Assembly (NCBI RefSeq): GCF_002858715.1
Contig: NZ_PJZH01000004.1
Span: 124,001-188,000 of the forward strand
Direction: 5' to 3'
Origin: Chimaeribacter coloradensis
Lineage (GTDB): Bacteria > Pseudomonadota > Gammaproteobacteria > Enterobacterales > Enterobacteriaceae
DNA: 64,000 nucleotides
The notes beneath the pieces were generated by a model. It saw only the letters and a program-made list of their open reading frames with translations. It was not told where the DNA came from and ran no database searches. Positions 35,445 to 43,834 of the stretch are shown in pieces. Positions within the stretch are counted from its first letter, which is position 1. Each line of letters starts with the position of its first letter. Made by a program: the position numbers and the translations under genes.

Positions 35445-36383
35445 GTGAAAACCGTTGCCCTTAGCGCCCTGCTGCTGGCGCTCGCCGTTGGCGCTGCGCA
35501 GGCGGAACCCGCGCGCATTAACCTCACCGCCAACCAGCAGGCGATCCATACCGCCAAAAACAGCGCGGCGGTGGCGCTGCTGCCGCCCGGGTTTACATTT
35601 GCCGTGCCGGGCAAGCTGACGGTGGTGGTCAGTGCGCTGAATTCACCGCCGCTGTCGGTGCTGGCGGAGGATAACCGCACCCGCATCGGCAGTGATATTG
35701 ATATGGCGCGCCTGCTGGCAGAGAGCCTCGGGCTGGAGCTGAACCTGGTACCCGCCTCCTGGGAGCAGTGGCCGCTCGGCATCGCCAGCGGGAAATATGA
35801 TGTGGCGCTGTTCAATATCGCCGTGACGCGGGAGCGCAAAACCCGGTTTGATTTCGCCACCTACCGCACCGACACGCTGAGCTTCTCGGTGCGTACCCAC
35901 AGCCCGATCCAAACGATCAACAAACCTGCGGACGTCGCCGGGCTGAAGGTGATTGTCGGCTCCGGCACCAATCAGGAAAACATCCTGCTGACCTGGGACA
36001 AACAGAACCGGGCGCAAGGGCTGAAGGCGGCGCAGCCGGTCTACGTCACCGATGACGCGGCCGCCAGCCTGGCGCTGCAATCGGGCCGGGTGGACGCCTT
36101 TTTCGGCCCCCACTCCACCGCCGTCTATAAAGCAGCGCTGACCGGCACAACGCGCGTGGTGGGCAACGGGCCGCGCAGCGCCTGGGTGGCGGCCACCACC
36201 CGCAAAGGCAACGGGCTGGCTGCCGCGCTGAGTGAGGCGATCAACGGCACCCTGCGCAGCGGGGAGTATGACCGGGTGCTCGCCCGCTGGGGCGAGAGCG
36301 ATGAACGCATCGCCCGCTCGCAGGTAAACCCGCCCGGCATGGGCGACGGCCCGGCGGATGAACTGCCGGACAAAGCAGGTTAA
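35445..36383 (+). CDS. Polar amino-acid ABC transporter, periplasmic binding protein 2
   Basis: This 312-residue paralogue of the protein at 32234 has a signal peptide (VKTVALSALLLALAVGAAQA) and the blocks FAVPGKLTVVVSALNSPPLS, GSDIDMARLLAESLGLEL, WPLGIASGKYDVALFNI, VGSGTNQENILLTW and LQSGRVDAFFGP. The GTG at 35445 has AAGGAG eight bases upstream and gives a clean signal peptide; the GTG at 35412 overlaps the ATPase stop and is less likely. It is the last gene of the operon. Confidence 0.9.
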   Translation: MKTVALSALLLALAVGAAQAEPARINLTANQQAIHTAKNSAAVALLPPGFTFAVPGKLTVVVSALNSPPLSVLAEDNRTRIGSDIDMARLLAESLGLELNLVPASWEQWPLGIASGKYDVALFNIAVTRERKTRFDFATYRTDTLSFSVRTHSPIQTINKPADVAGLKVIVGSGTNQENILLTWDKQNRAQGLKAAQPVYVTDDAAASLALQSGRVDAFFGPHSTAVYKAALTGTTRVVGNGPRSAWVAATTRKGNGLAAALSEAINGTLRSGEYDRVLARWGESDERIARSQVNPPGMGDGPADELPDKAG

Positions 36384-36543
36384 AAATTTCCGTTAACAGC
36401 GGATAAACCGGGGCCTTAACAGCAATTTTTACGTGATGATTTTTTCTGGTTGAAAATGAGAAACCTGTTCAAAAGATACGCTACGTGGCTGAAATTCCGC
36501 ATGTTATGATGCGCGCGGCTCTCTTTTGAATAAGGACAGGAAC

Positions 36544-37260
36544 GTGAAAAAGGCCCTATGTCTGATCGTTGCCGCGGGTGCGCTGGCGGCCTGCGATGCC
36601 CGTGGGCCGGAGCCGGTCAACCCTTCGCTGGCCAGCCTGGCCAACATTTTTGGTTTTGATGCGCTGCGCGGCAAGGTCAAACAGTTCACCCAGATCCAGC
36701 GGGGCGAGGACGGCAAAATCTCCGCGCGCGTCAGTGCCACCCTCGATAAACAGGGCTGCGTGCAGCGGCTTCGCTCCTTCCAGCCGGCGATGAAAGTGGA
36801 TGTCGATATGGTGAAAGAGGGGGACTATTTTGTCGATCGCACCAGCCGCAAAAAAATGTACCAGCTGGATGCGCAGTGCCGCCTGGCGCGCACCGTGGAC
36901 GGCAGCCTGGAGTATAAAAAAGATGCCAAAGGCTTTATTACCGAGGTGGTGAAGACCGAGAACGACGACGCCTTTGCCGGTTACCGTTACGATGCGCTCG
37001 GCTTCCCGCGCCACACCCTGTTCCAGAATGCCCAGGGCAAAACCGAGATTGACGTCAAAGAGGATGCGCCCGACACCCGCCGGATGGACGCCACCCTTGA
37101 AGCCCGCGTAGACGGCAAACTGGCCGGGGTGACCAAAATCCGCTGCCACTATGACGCCCATTTCAACCCGGTGCAGTGCGCTGCCGCCGTGGTCGCCGAG
37201 GGGGAGTACGGCAGCGCCACCCTGAATTACACCCAGACTTACCAGACCACCTACTACTGA
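36544..37260 (+). CDS. ynfC: UPF0257 family lipoprotein YnfC
   Basis: This 238-residue lipoprotein has a short signal peptide with lipobox LAAC (acylated Cys at about residue 16). Length and content match E. coli YnfC (236 aa), a predicted lipoprotein of unknown function; DALRGKVKQFTQ, DRTSRKKMYQLDAQCRLART and NPVQCAAAVVAEGEYGSA are characteristic stretches. The GTG at 36544 is preferred because AGGACAGGA precedes it and it gives the compact signal peptide. Its end overlaps the convergent nucleotidyltransferase gene by seven bases. Confidence 0.85.
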   Translation: MKKALCLIVAAGALAACDARGPEPVNPSLASLANIFGFDALRGKVKQFTQIQRGEDGKISARVSATLDKQGCVQRLRSFQPAMKVDVDMVKEGDYFVDRTSRKKMYQLDAQCRLARTVDGSLEYKKDAKGFITEVVKTENDDAFAGYRYDALGFPRHTLFQNAQGKTEIDVKEDAPDTRRMDATLEARVDGKLAGVTKIRCHYDAHFNPVQCAAAVVAEGEYGSATLNYTQTYQTTYY

Positions 37261-37829
37261 GCCGGGCGCGGCAACTGGGACGGCAGGTCGATGTCCCATA
37301 CGCAGCCGGGGTCGTCCACCACTACCCGCGCGGACGGGGAACTGTTCAGCAGGGCGCGCGCACCCTCATCCCCGGTCAGTGCGCAGAGCGCACTTAGCAT
37401 CTCCGCCCGGAACCCCACCGGGTGCCCGGCCTGTTCACCGTAGACCGCCCGCGCGCAGCGGGCGTGTGCCAGCGCGGCGTTGACCTGAAGATAGGTTTCC
37501 GGTGTCAGCTGCGGCATATCCGCCAGCGCCACCAGCCAGCCCGGCCAGCCTGCGGTGGCGGCCACCCCCGCCGCAATCGACTCCCCCAGCCCCCCGCTTG
37601 CCACACAGTGAAACGCGGCCCCGGCCTGTGCGGCCAGCGCCTGTAGCCCGGTATCTTCCGGGCGCAGGATCACCCTGACCGAAAGCCCGCTCTGCTGCGC
37701 ATGGCGCAGGCTCTGTTCAAATACCGTATCGCCGCTGGGTAACCGGCCGAAAAGTTTGTGCTGCCCGCCCGAGGCGGCGCGGTAGCGGCGGCTCAGCCCG
37801 GCCGCCATCAATAAAATGCCTGCGTTCAA
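37254..37829 (-). CDS. MobA/MocA-like nucleotidyltransferase
   Basis: This 191-residue Rossmann-like protein has the NTP-transferase signature ILLMAAGLSRRYRAASGGQHKLFG at the N-terminus and the metal-binding VALADMPQLTPETY near residue 105. GHPVGFRAEM and GDEGARALL are conserved in molybdenum-cofactor cytidylyl/guanylyltransferases and related enzymes such as those serving xanthine dehydrogenase. I prefer the TTG start at 37829 because CGGGAG precedes it and the frame then begins directly at the fold; a GTG at 37883 would add 18 residues without a ribosome binding site. The substrate nucleotide is not determined. Confidence 0.8.
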   Translation of the reverse strand: MNAGILLMAAGLSRRYRAASGGQHKLFGRLPSGDTVFEQSLRHAQQSGLSVRVILRPEDTGLQALAAQAGAAFHCVASGGLGESIAAGVAATAGWPGWLVALADMPQLTPETYLQVNAALAHARCARAVYGEQAGHPVGFRAEMLSALCALTGDEGARALLNSSPSARVVVDDPGCVWDIDLPSQLPRPAQ

Positions 37830-37929
37830 CAGAGGTGCTCCCGCCCTGCGTGGGTTATTACCGCAGTGTAGGGGAAAGAGCACGGGAAGAGAAAACCGGG
37901 CGCAGGGGAAAGGCCAGCGGCGGGGGAAA

Positions 37930-38685
37930 TCAGGCAGGCGTCAGGCACGCCTGCGTATTGGTGCCGCACAGCATTACCGGGTAATCCTGCGCCAGCTTGC
38001 GGGTATAGTGCTTTTTCATCCCGGCACTCAGGCCCGCGCCGCACCAGATCAGGTGGTGCTCATAGTGGCGCGTCGGCTTCGCCGGGATATCGGTGACCTC
38101 GGCTGAGACCTCAACCCGGCAGCCCTGCCCAATCAGGCGGATGGTTTCCAGCCAGATTTCGGTGTCGTCCGTGGTGCTGGCGGCCTCAAGGAACACCGGC
38201 ACACACTTCTGTTTTTCTGACAATGCCATCATGCGGTCGGCATGGCGCAACACCGCCGTATGAAAACGGGCCAGCCGGAGCGAAGCGCCGCGGCTGATGT
38301 CACTTCTTAACCAGAGGTTCAGCGGCCGCAGCAGGGAGTTGATAAACGCCTCGCCGCCGTAGTTCGTCCCCAGTGCCTGGATCAGGCGGTTCAGCGACTC
38401 TGCCGACGCCTGGTTAAGCTGCGTGAGCACCTCTTCCGTGCGGCACTGCCAGCCACTGCGCCGGTAGTGATAGGGATCATTCAACAACTGGTGGATTTCG
38501 GGCAGGGTGTCCCCGGTGTTGGTGAGGTCCAGTACCCGGAGCACGCGGGCATAGTCGTTGGGGCTGTAGAAGCCTTTGCTGTTGCGGGCATGAGGCACCA
38601 GCCCCGCCCGCCGCCAGCTCCGCAGGGTGACAGGCAGGACGCCGGTCATGGCACAGAGGGAGTCGGTTATATAAAGCGTCATCAT
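37930..38685 (-). CDS. MerR family transcriptional regulator, MlrA/BluR-like
   Basis: This 251-residue protein has an N-terminal winged HTH of MerR type (LCAMTGVLPVTLRSWRRAGL, NSKGFYSPNDYARVLRVLDL) and a long C-terminal region without Cys metal-binding pairs. The size and the C-terminal domain resemble MlrA/YcgE regulators. Target genes are unknown; the siderophore receptor gene lies divergently 550 bp away but has its own Fur box. AAGGAAAG precedes the ATG. Confidence 0.82.
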   Translation of the reverse strand: MMTLYITDSLCAMTGVLPVTLRSWRRAGLVPHARNSKGFYSPNDYARVLRVLDLTNTGDTLPEIHQLLNDPYHYRRSGWQCRTEEVLTQLNQASAESLNRLIQALGTNYGGEAFINSLLRPLNLWLRSDISRGASLRLARFHTAVLRHADRMMALSEKQKCVPVFLEAASTTDDTEIWLETIRLIGQGCRVEVSAEVTDIPAKPTRHYEHHLIWCGAGLSAGMKKHYTRKLAQDYPVMLCGTNTQACLTPA

Positions 38686-39240
38686 TCTTTCCTTCAGAGA
38701 ATATCATCCTGCTAATTTTGGATAATACAGGGGTAGTGTGCGCGTTACCGGTGAGGAAAGATACCTTTTTGCCGCAAACGATTATCAAGCATGTAACCTT
38801 TTCTGCCCGGATAAGACGCAGGCAGTTGTTCCCGGTCAGGAAAACAGACCGGCAGGTGACGCACATTTTTTACCTTTCCGGCTTCAGGAAAAGTGTTTAA
38901 GGCACGTTATTAAAGGCAGGTCTTTTTAACGTGCGTTTCCCGCCCTGTTCCGGGGCACACGCCTGTTTTTCCGCTGAAACGGGCCGATTATTCGTTAACG
39001 CCTGCTTAACAATCAAAAATTATCCCTTTGTCATCATGCGGATAACAGCGCTGTTCCTTAGCAATATTCTGACACATCCTCTTGAACCGAACTAACAATA
39101 ATGATAATAATTATCATTAGATTTACACTACGTGACTTTATCTCATCTCGCAGGCGCATCACGCCGGCAGGTGAGATTTTTGTATGACTCACACGCGTTG
39201 CTCTTTTCTTAACACCAAGATTTTTATAGGGATGATGAAT
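38686..39240. other. Divergent intergenic region between merR-type gene and siderophore receptor
   Basis: About 555 bp without a supported gene. It contains the promoter and Fur box of the receptor at its right end. Short frames at 38718-38929 have neither ribosome binding sites nor family matches. Confidence 0.6.
39082..39118 (+). promoter_or_regulatory. Promoter with perfect Fur box
   Basis: A 19-bp palindrome, AATGATAATAATTATCATT (39100-39118), matches the 7-1-7 Fur consensus at all positions. It overlaps the candidate -10 region (TAATAA at 39105) lying 17 bp after a TTGAAC -35 (39082), the expected position for iron-dependent repression of the receptor gene. Confidence 0.9.
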
Positions 39241-41373
39241 ATGTTGTCGGCTTTTAACCTGAAGCGCTCCAGCCTGCTGTGTTCCCTTGCGCTGTTTGTT
39301 CCTTTCGCCTCCCTGGCGGACGATACCGTGGTGGTCACGGCCCAGCCGGCTGAATCCGCCGATGCGCCTACCCAGGGCTACAGCGCCAAAACCAGCCGCA
39401 GCGCCACCAAAACCGACCAGCCCCTGATCACCACCGGCCAGGCCGTGTCTGTGATCACCCGCCAGCAGATGGATGACCAGAACGCCACCACCGTTAACGC
39501 CGCCCTGAACTACACGCCGGGCGTGTTCACCAACTTCGCCGGTGGCGCCACCCGTTATGACACCATCTCCCTGCGCGGCTTCCACGGCGGCGACGTGAAT
39601 AACACCTTCCTCGACGGCCTGCGCCTGTTGAGCGACGGCAGCAGCTATAACGCCCTGCAAATTGACCCGTGGTTCCTGGAGCGCATTGATGTGCTGAAAG
39701 GCCCCTCCTCCGCGCTGTATGGCCAGGGCATCCCCGGCGGCGTGGTGATCGAGACTACCAAACGCCCGCAGTTCGCGCCTGAAGGCCATGTGCGCCTCTC
39801 CGGCGGCAACTTCAACACCAAAGGCGGCGCGTTTGACTACACCGACGCCATCAATGACCAGTGGGCTTACCGCATCACCGGCATGACCCGCACCAGCGAC
39901 ACCCAGTACGATCACCAGCGTGAAGAGCGTTACGCCATCTCCCCGCAACTGCTGTGGCAGCCGGATGAGAACACCTCGCTGCTGCTGCGCGCCTACCTGC
40001 AAAAAGATCCGTCCGGCGGCTACCACTCCGCAGTACCGGCAGACGGCAGCCTGTATGGCGACCGCCTGAGCCGCGGCTTCTTCGACGGTGAAAGCAGCCA
40101 CAACGTCTTCAAGCGCTGGGAGCAGATCTACAGCTACGAATTCCAGCACGCCTTTAACGAGACCTGGTCATTCCGCCAGAACGCCAGCTACACCCACTCC
40201 AACACCAAGCTGGAGCAGGTGTATGGCCTTGGCTGGAACGGTGACCGCACCCAGATGAGCCGCTACTACTCCGGTGAAGACTCCTCACTGGACGCCTTCG
40301 CGATCGATAACCAGCTCGAGGCTGATTTCGCCACCGGGATGCTGGAGCATCAGGTGATCCTGGGCTTTGACTTCCAGCACTTCACCAATGACACCTCGTC
40401 TGAGAGCGGGTACGCCACCAACCTCAACCCGTACACCGGCGCGACCGGCGGCGACACCCTTTACCTCGACAGCGCATTCGCCACGCCGGGCGTGTATGGC
40501 TCCCACGTCAAACGTAAATACAGCCAGACCGGCGTCTATCTGCAGGATGACATGAAGCTCGACAAGTGGCATCTGGCGCTCTCCGGCCGCTACGACAACC
40601 TGAAGTCCAAGGCCACCACCTATGAGACCGACGTGACCGATGAGCGCAGCGATGATCATGTCACCGGCCGCGCCTCCCTGCTCTACGCCTTTGATAACGG
40701 TATTTCGCCGTACATGAGCTACAGCACCGCCGTCACCCCGGCGACGCTGAGTGATATCAACGGCAACCTGTTGAAACCGACCACCAGTGAACAGTATGAA
40801 GTGGGCGTGAAGTACCAGCCGGTTGGCAGCTCGGCCCTCTACTCCGCCGCGTTGTATGACCTGACGCAAAAAGATGTGGCAAACCGCATCGTGCAGGGCA
40901 GCTACTACGTCCCGGCAGGGAAAGTGCACTCCCAGGGGCTGGAGCTGGAAGCGCGCGCGCCGATCACCGACCGTTTCAACGTGATCGCCGGGTATACCTA
41001 TAACAAGGTGCGCTTCAAAGACGCGGTTGACGGCAATGACGGCAACACCCCTTACGTGACGCCGAAGCAGATGGCGACCCTGTGGGGCCAGTACAACTCC
41101 GTCATCGGGCTGGATCTGGGCGCGGGCATGCGTTACATCGGCACCCAATGGGCAGACAACGAAAACACCCAGCATATGCCGTCCGCCACGCTGTTTGACG
41201 CCTCTGTGCGCATGAACCTGTCGCAGTTCAGCCCGGATCTGAAAGGCGCGTTCGTTCAGCTTAACGTCAACAACCTGACCGACAAGAAGTACGTCGCCGC
41301 CTGCTACGGCACCGGCTACTGCTACTGGGGCCAGGAGCGCACCGTGGTCGCCACCGTCGGCTACGATTTCTGA
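39241..41373 (+). CDS. TonB-dependent hydroxamate-type siderophore receptor (FhuA/FoxA family)
   Basis: This 710-residue receptor has a signal peptide (MLSAFNLKRSSLLCSLALFV...ASLA), the TonB-box-like DDTVVVTA, a plug with TTGQAVSVITRQQMDDQNA, DTISLRGFHGGDVNNTFLDG and DVLKGPSSALYGQGIPGGVV, and a 22-strand barrel ending ERTVVATVGYDF. The NLTDKKYVAACYGTGYCYWG block, with a Cys pair, is typical of FhuA/FoxA-type receptors. The ATG at 39241 gives the best spacing to AGGG; the ATGs at 39232/39235 and 39184 are alternatives. The exact siderophore (ferrichrome, ferrioxamine or coprogen) is not determined. Strong Fur control is expected. Confidence 0.92.
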   Translation: MLSAFNLKRSSLLCSLALFVPFASLADDTVVVTAQPAESADAPTQGYSAKTSRSATKTDQPLITTGQAVSVITRQQMDDQNATTVNAALNYTPGVFTNFAGGATRYDTISLRGFHGGDVNNTFLDGLRLLSDGSSYNALQIDPWFLERIDVLKGPSSALYGQGIPGGVVIETTKRPQFAPEGHVRLSGGNFNTKGGAFDYTDAINDQWAYRITGMTRTSDTQYDHQREERYAISPQLLWQPDENTSLLLRAYLQKDPSGGYHSAVPADGSLYGDRLSRGFFDGESSHNVFKRWEQIYSYEFQHAFNETWSFRQNASYTHSNTKLEQVYGLGWNGDRTQMSRYYSGEDSSLDAFAIDNQLEADFATGMLEHQVILGFDFQHFTNDTSSESGYATNLNPYTGATGGDTLYLDSAFATPGVYGSHVKRKYSQTGVYLQDDMKLDKWHLALSGRYDNLKSKATTYETDVTDERSDDHVTGRASLLYAFDNGISPYMSYSTAVTPATLSDINGNLLKPTTSEQYEVGVKYQPVGSSALYSAALYDLTQKDVANRIVQGSYYVPAGKVHSQGLELEARAPITDRFNVIAGYTYNKVRFKDAVDGNDGNTPYVTPKQMATLWGQYNSVIGLDLGAGMRYIGTQWADNENTQHMPSATLFDASVRMNLSQFSPDLKGAFVQLNVNNLTDKKYVAACYGTGYCYWGQERTVVATVGYDF

Positions 41374-41396
41374 TTTCAGCAACACTCCCCAAACAA

Positions 41397-41424
41397 CAAG
41401 CCCGGCAGATGCCGGGCTTTTTTT
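41397..41424. terminator. Rho-independent terminator
   Basis: AAGCCCGGCA and its complement TGCCGGGCTT with a two-base loop, followed by a T-run, lie between the convergent receptor and GH3 genes; they serve at least the receptor gene. Confidence 0.9.
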
Positions 41425-41438
41425 ATGCGCGCCGTTCC

Positions 41439-43823
41439 TCAGCGCGGGAACGCCACCTCACAGTGGCTCTCCATGCGCCACTGTGTCGGCAGTTTGTACA
41501 GGCTGCCCGTGACCGTGACCACGGCGCGGGCGCGGATGTCCGCGCTGGACGCGCCTGCCTGAAGCTCAAACTCGCCCGGCTCCACCACCCGGTCGCCCTG
41601 CGCATCGGTGAAGTTGAGCATGTCCGTCGGCAGGAAGAAGGTGAGCTGGGCGCTCTCCCCCGGTTGCAATTCCACACGCTGGAACGCTTTCAGCTCATGC
41701 ACCGGCCGCACCAGCGAGGCGAGCCGGTCTTTGACATAGAGCTGCACCACCTCGCTGCCCGGCCGGTCGCCGCTGTTGGTGATGCGCAGCTGCGCCGTGA
41801 CCGTGCCGTCCCGGCTGGGGACGGACGCTTCCGCCAGTTGCAGATCCCCGTAGTGGAAGGTGGTGCCGCTCAGGCCGTAGCCAAAGGGGTAGCGCGCGCC
41901 GAAGCTGAAAGCGATGGGGGTGCCGCCGCTTTTCAGCTTATGGTTGTAGTAGTAGGGCATCGCCCCGGCGCTTTTCGGCACCGAAAGCACCAGCCGCCCT
42001 GACGGCAGCTCGCGCCCGCTGAGCACATCGGCGATGGCGCGGCCGCCCTCCTGCCCCGGCGCGAACGCCGCCAGGTAGCCCGCCAGCTTCTCTTCCACCC
42101 CGTTCAGGAAATAGGGGCGGCCGCCGGTCAGGATGGCGATGGTCGGCGTGCCGGTGGCAACCACCGCTTCCAGCAGCTGCTGCTGTACGCCCGGCAGTTG
42201 CAGGCTGTCAGTGTCTGACCCTTCGCCCACCGTGCCGCTCTGGAACAGCCCGGCCAGATCGCCGACAAACACCAGCGCCACCTCGCACGCCTGCGCCTGT
42301 GCCACCGCATCAGCGATAAGACGGGTATCCTGCGACACCGGCGAGTGTTGCAGCGGGGTGCCGCTGTCCCCCGGGAAGACCGGCGCGCCCGCCGTGCGCT
42401 GCTCAAGGATATGGCACCCTTTGGCGTAGTGGATCGCTGCCTCGCCGTAGCAATCACGCAGCGCCTGCAACGGCGTGGTGACGTCAGCCTGCGCCGCCAT
42501 GTCACTGATGATCAAATGCACCGGGAAGCTGTAACCGCTGAGCAGCGCCAGCGGATCGTCCGCTGTCGGGCCGATCACCGCGATCTTCTGCCCCGCCTGC
42601 GGCCTCAGCGGCAAGATGCCGTTATTTTCCAGCATCGTCACGGCACGCACCGCCGCCTGCCAGGCCAGTTGCCGCGTTGTCCCGCGTTGCAGCGAGACGT
42701 CGTTCTCGTCGGCATAGGGGTGCTCAAACAGCCCGAGCCGGAACTTCTCGTGCAGAATGCGCGCCACGATTTCATCAATCTTTTCTGCGGAAATCAGCCC
42801 GCGCTGCCGCGCCTCTGCCAGATGGCGGGCGCAGTCATCCTTCGGCAGCTCAATATCCAGCCCGGCATTAAAGGCCAGCGCGGCGGACTCCGCCGCATCC
42901 GCGCTGACGCCGTGATGCTGGTGCAGCAGGCTGACGCCGCCGTAGTCCGCCACGATCAGGCCGTCAAAGCCCCAGCGGTTGCGCAGCACCTCCGTCAGCA
43001 GGAAGGCGTCGCTGTGGCACGGCTGGTTGTCGATGTCATGGTACGCGGGCATCACCGACCCGGCGTTGGCGAGTTTGACCGCCATCTCAAACGGCAGCAG
43101 GAAGGTGTCATTCAGTTCGCGGAACCCCAGATGCACCGGCGCATGGTTGCGCGCGCCTTCGCTGAAGGAGTGGCCGACATAGTGTTTCAGCGTCGCCAGC
43201 AAATCGCGTTTTGGCCCCTGTAACCCGCGCACATAGGCGGTCGCCATTTTGCCCACCAGATAGGGGTCTTCGCCGAAGGTCTCCTCGGTGCGCCCCCAGC
43301 GCACGTCGCGCGAGACGTCCAGCACCGGGGCCAGCCCCTGATGGCAGCCGATGCTCTGCGCCTCGGCGCGGATGGCGGCCGCCACCTGCTCCACCAGTTC
43401 CGGGTCCCAGGTTGCGCCGTAACTCAGCGAAGAGGGGAACAGTGTCGCGTCTTTGCACAGCAGCCCGACCAGGCACTCCTCGTGGAACATCGCTGGGATG
43501 CCGAGGCGCGTCTCTTCCACCAGCGTCTTTTGCAGCCGGTTCAGCGCCCGTACCCCCTCTTTCGCCTCCACGATGTGCGTCCCCAGCGGGCGGGTGATCT
43601 GGCCGATGCCGAGCGCCAGGCGCGCCGCGAGATCATCAGCGTCGGCGGACCCGGCGAAATCATCACTCAGGTCGCGGCGGCTGCGGTGCCGGCCGTCGGG
43701 CGACAGGATCAGCCAGAAGGCGTGCATCTGGGCATATTTCTCTTCCTCTGTCATACGGGACAACAGATCCTGCACGCGCGCCGCAATCGGCTGCGCGGCA
43801 TCCTTATAGAGACAGGGCATCAT
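41439..43823 (-). CDS. Glycoside hydrolase family 3 beta-glucosidase/beta-xylosidase
   Basis: This 794-residue protein has no evident signal peptide. It has the GH3 barrel (FPSSLSYGATWDPELVEQVA, GLAPVLDVSRDVRWGRTEET, TLKHYVGHS) with the catalytic nucleophile Asp at about residue 293 in GFDGLIVADYGG. The second domain (KIAVIGPTADDPLALLSGYS) and a C-terminal fibronectin-III-like domain (SGDRPGSEVVQLYVKDRLAS) follow. It cleaves beta-linked glucosides or xylosides, probably in the cytoplasm. Its start is 11 bases from the stop of the GPH symporter gene upstream in the same operon, which suggests uptake followed by hydrolysis of an oligosaccharide. Confidence 0.93.
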   Translation of the reverse strand: MMPCLYKDAAQPIAARVQDLLSRMTEEEKYAQMHAFWLILSPDGRHRSRRDLSDDFAGSADADDLAARLALGIGQITRPLGTHIVEAKEGVRALNRLQKTLVEETRLGIPAMFHEECLVGLLCKDATLFPSSLSYGATWDPELVEQVAAAIRAEAQSIGCHQGLAPVLDVSRDVRWGRTEETFGEDPYLVGKMATAYVRGLQGPKRDLLATLKHYVGHSFSEGARNHAPVHLGFRELNDTFLLPFEMAVKLANAGSVMPAYHDIDNQPCHSDAFLLTEVLRNRWGFDGLIVADYGGVSLLHQHHGVSADAAESAALAFNAGLDIELPKDDCARHLAEARQRGLISAEKIDEIVARILHEKFRLGLFEHPYADENDVSLQRGTTRQLAWQAAVRAVTMLENNGILPLRPQAGQKIAVIGPTADDPLALLSGYSFPVHLIISDMAAQADVTTPLQALRDCYGEAAIHYAKGCHILEQRTAGAPVFPGDSGTPLQHSPVSQDTRLIADAVAQAQACEVALVFVGDLAGLFQSGTVGEGSDTDSLQLPGVQQQLLEAVVATGTPTIAILTGGRPYFLNGVEEKLAGYLAAFAPGQEGGRAIADVLSGRELPSGRLVLSVPKSAGAMPYYYNHKLKSGGTPIAFSFGARYPFGYGLSGTTFHYGDLQLAEASVPSRDGTVTAQLRITNSGDRPGSEVVQLYVKDRLASLVRPVHELKAFQRVELQPGESAQLTFFLPTDMLNFTDAQGDRVVEPGEFELQAGASSADIRARAVVTVTGSLYKLPTQWRMESHCEVAFPR

Positions 43824-43834
43824 TACTCTCCTTA

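Noticed and set aside
38718-38929. Two overlapping short frames near the merR-type gene
   Set aside because: No ribosome binding site and no match; probably leader DNA.
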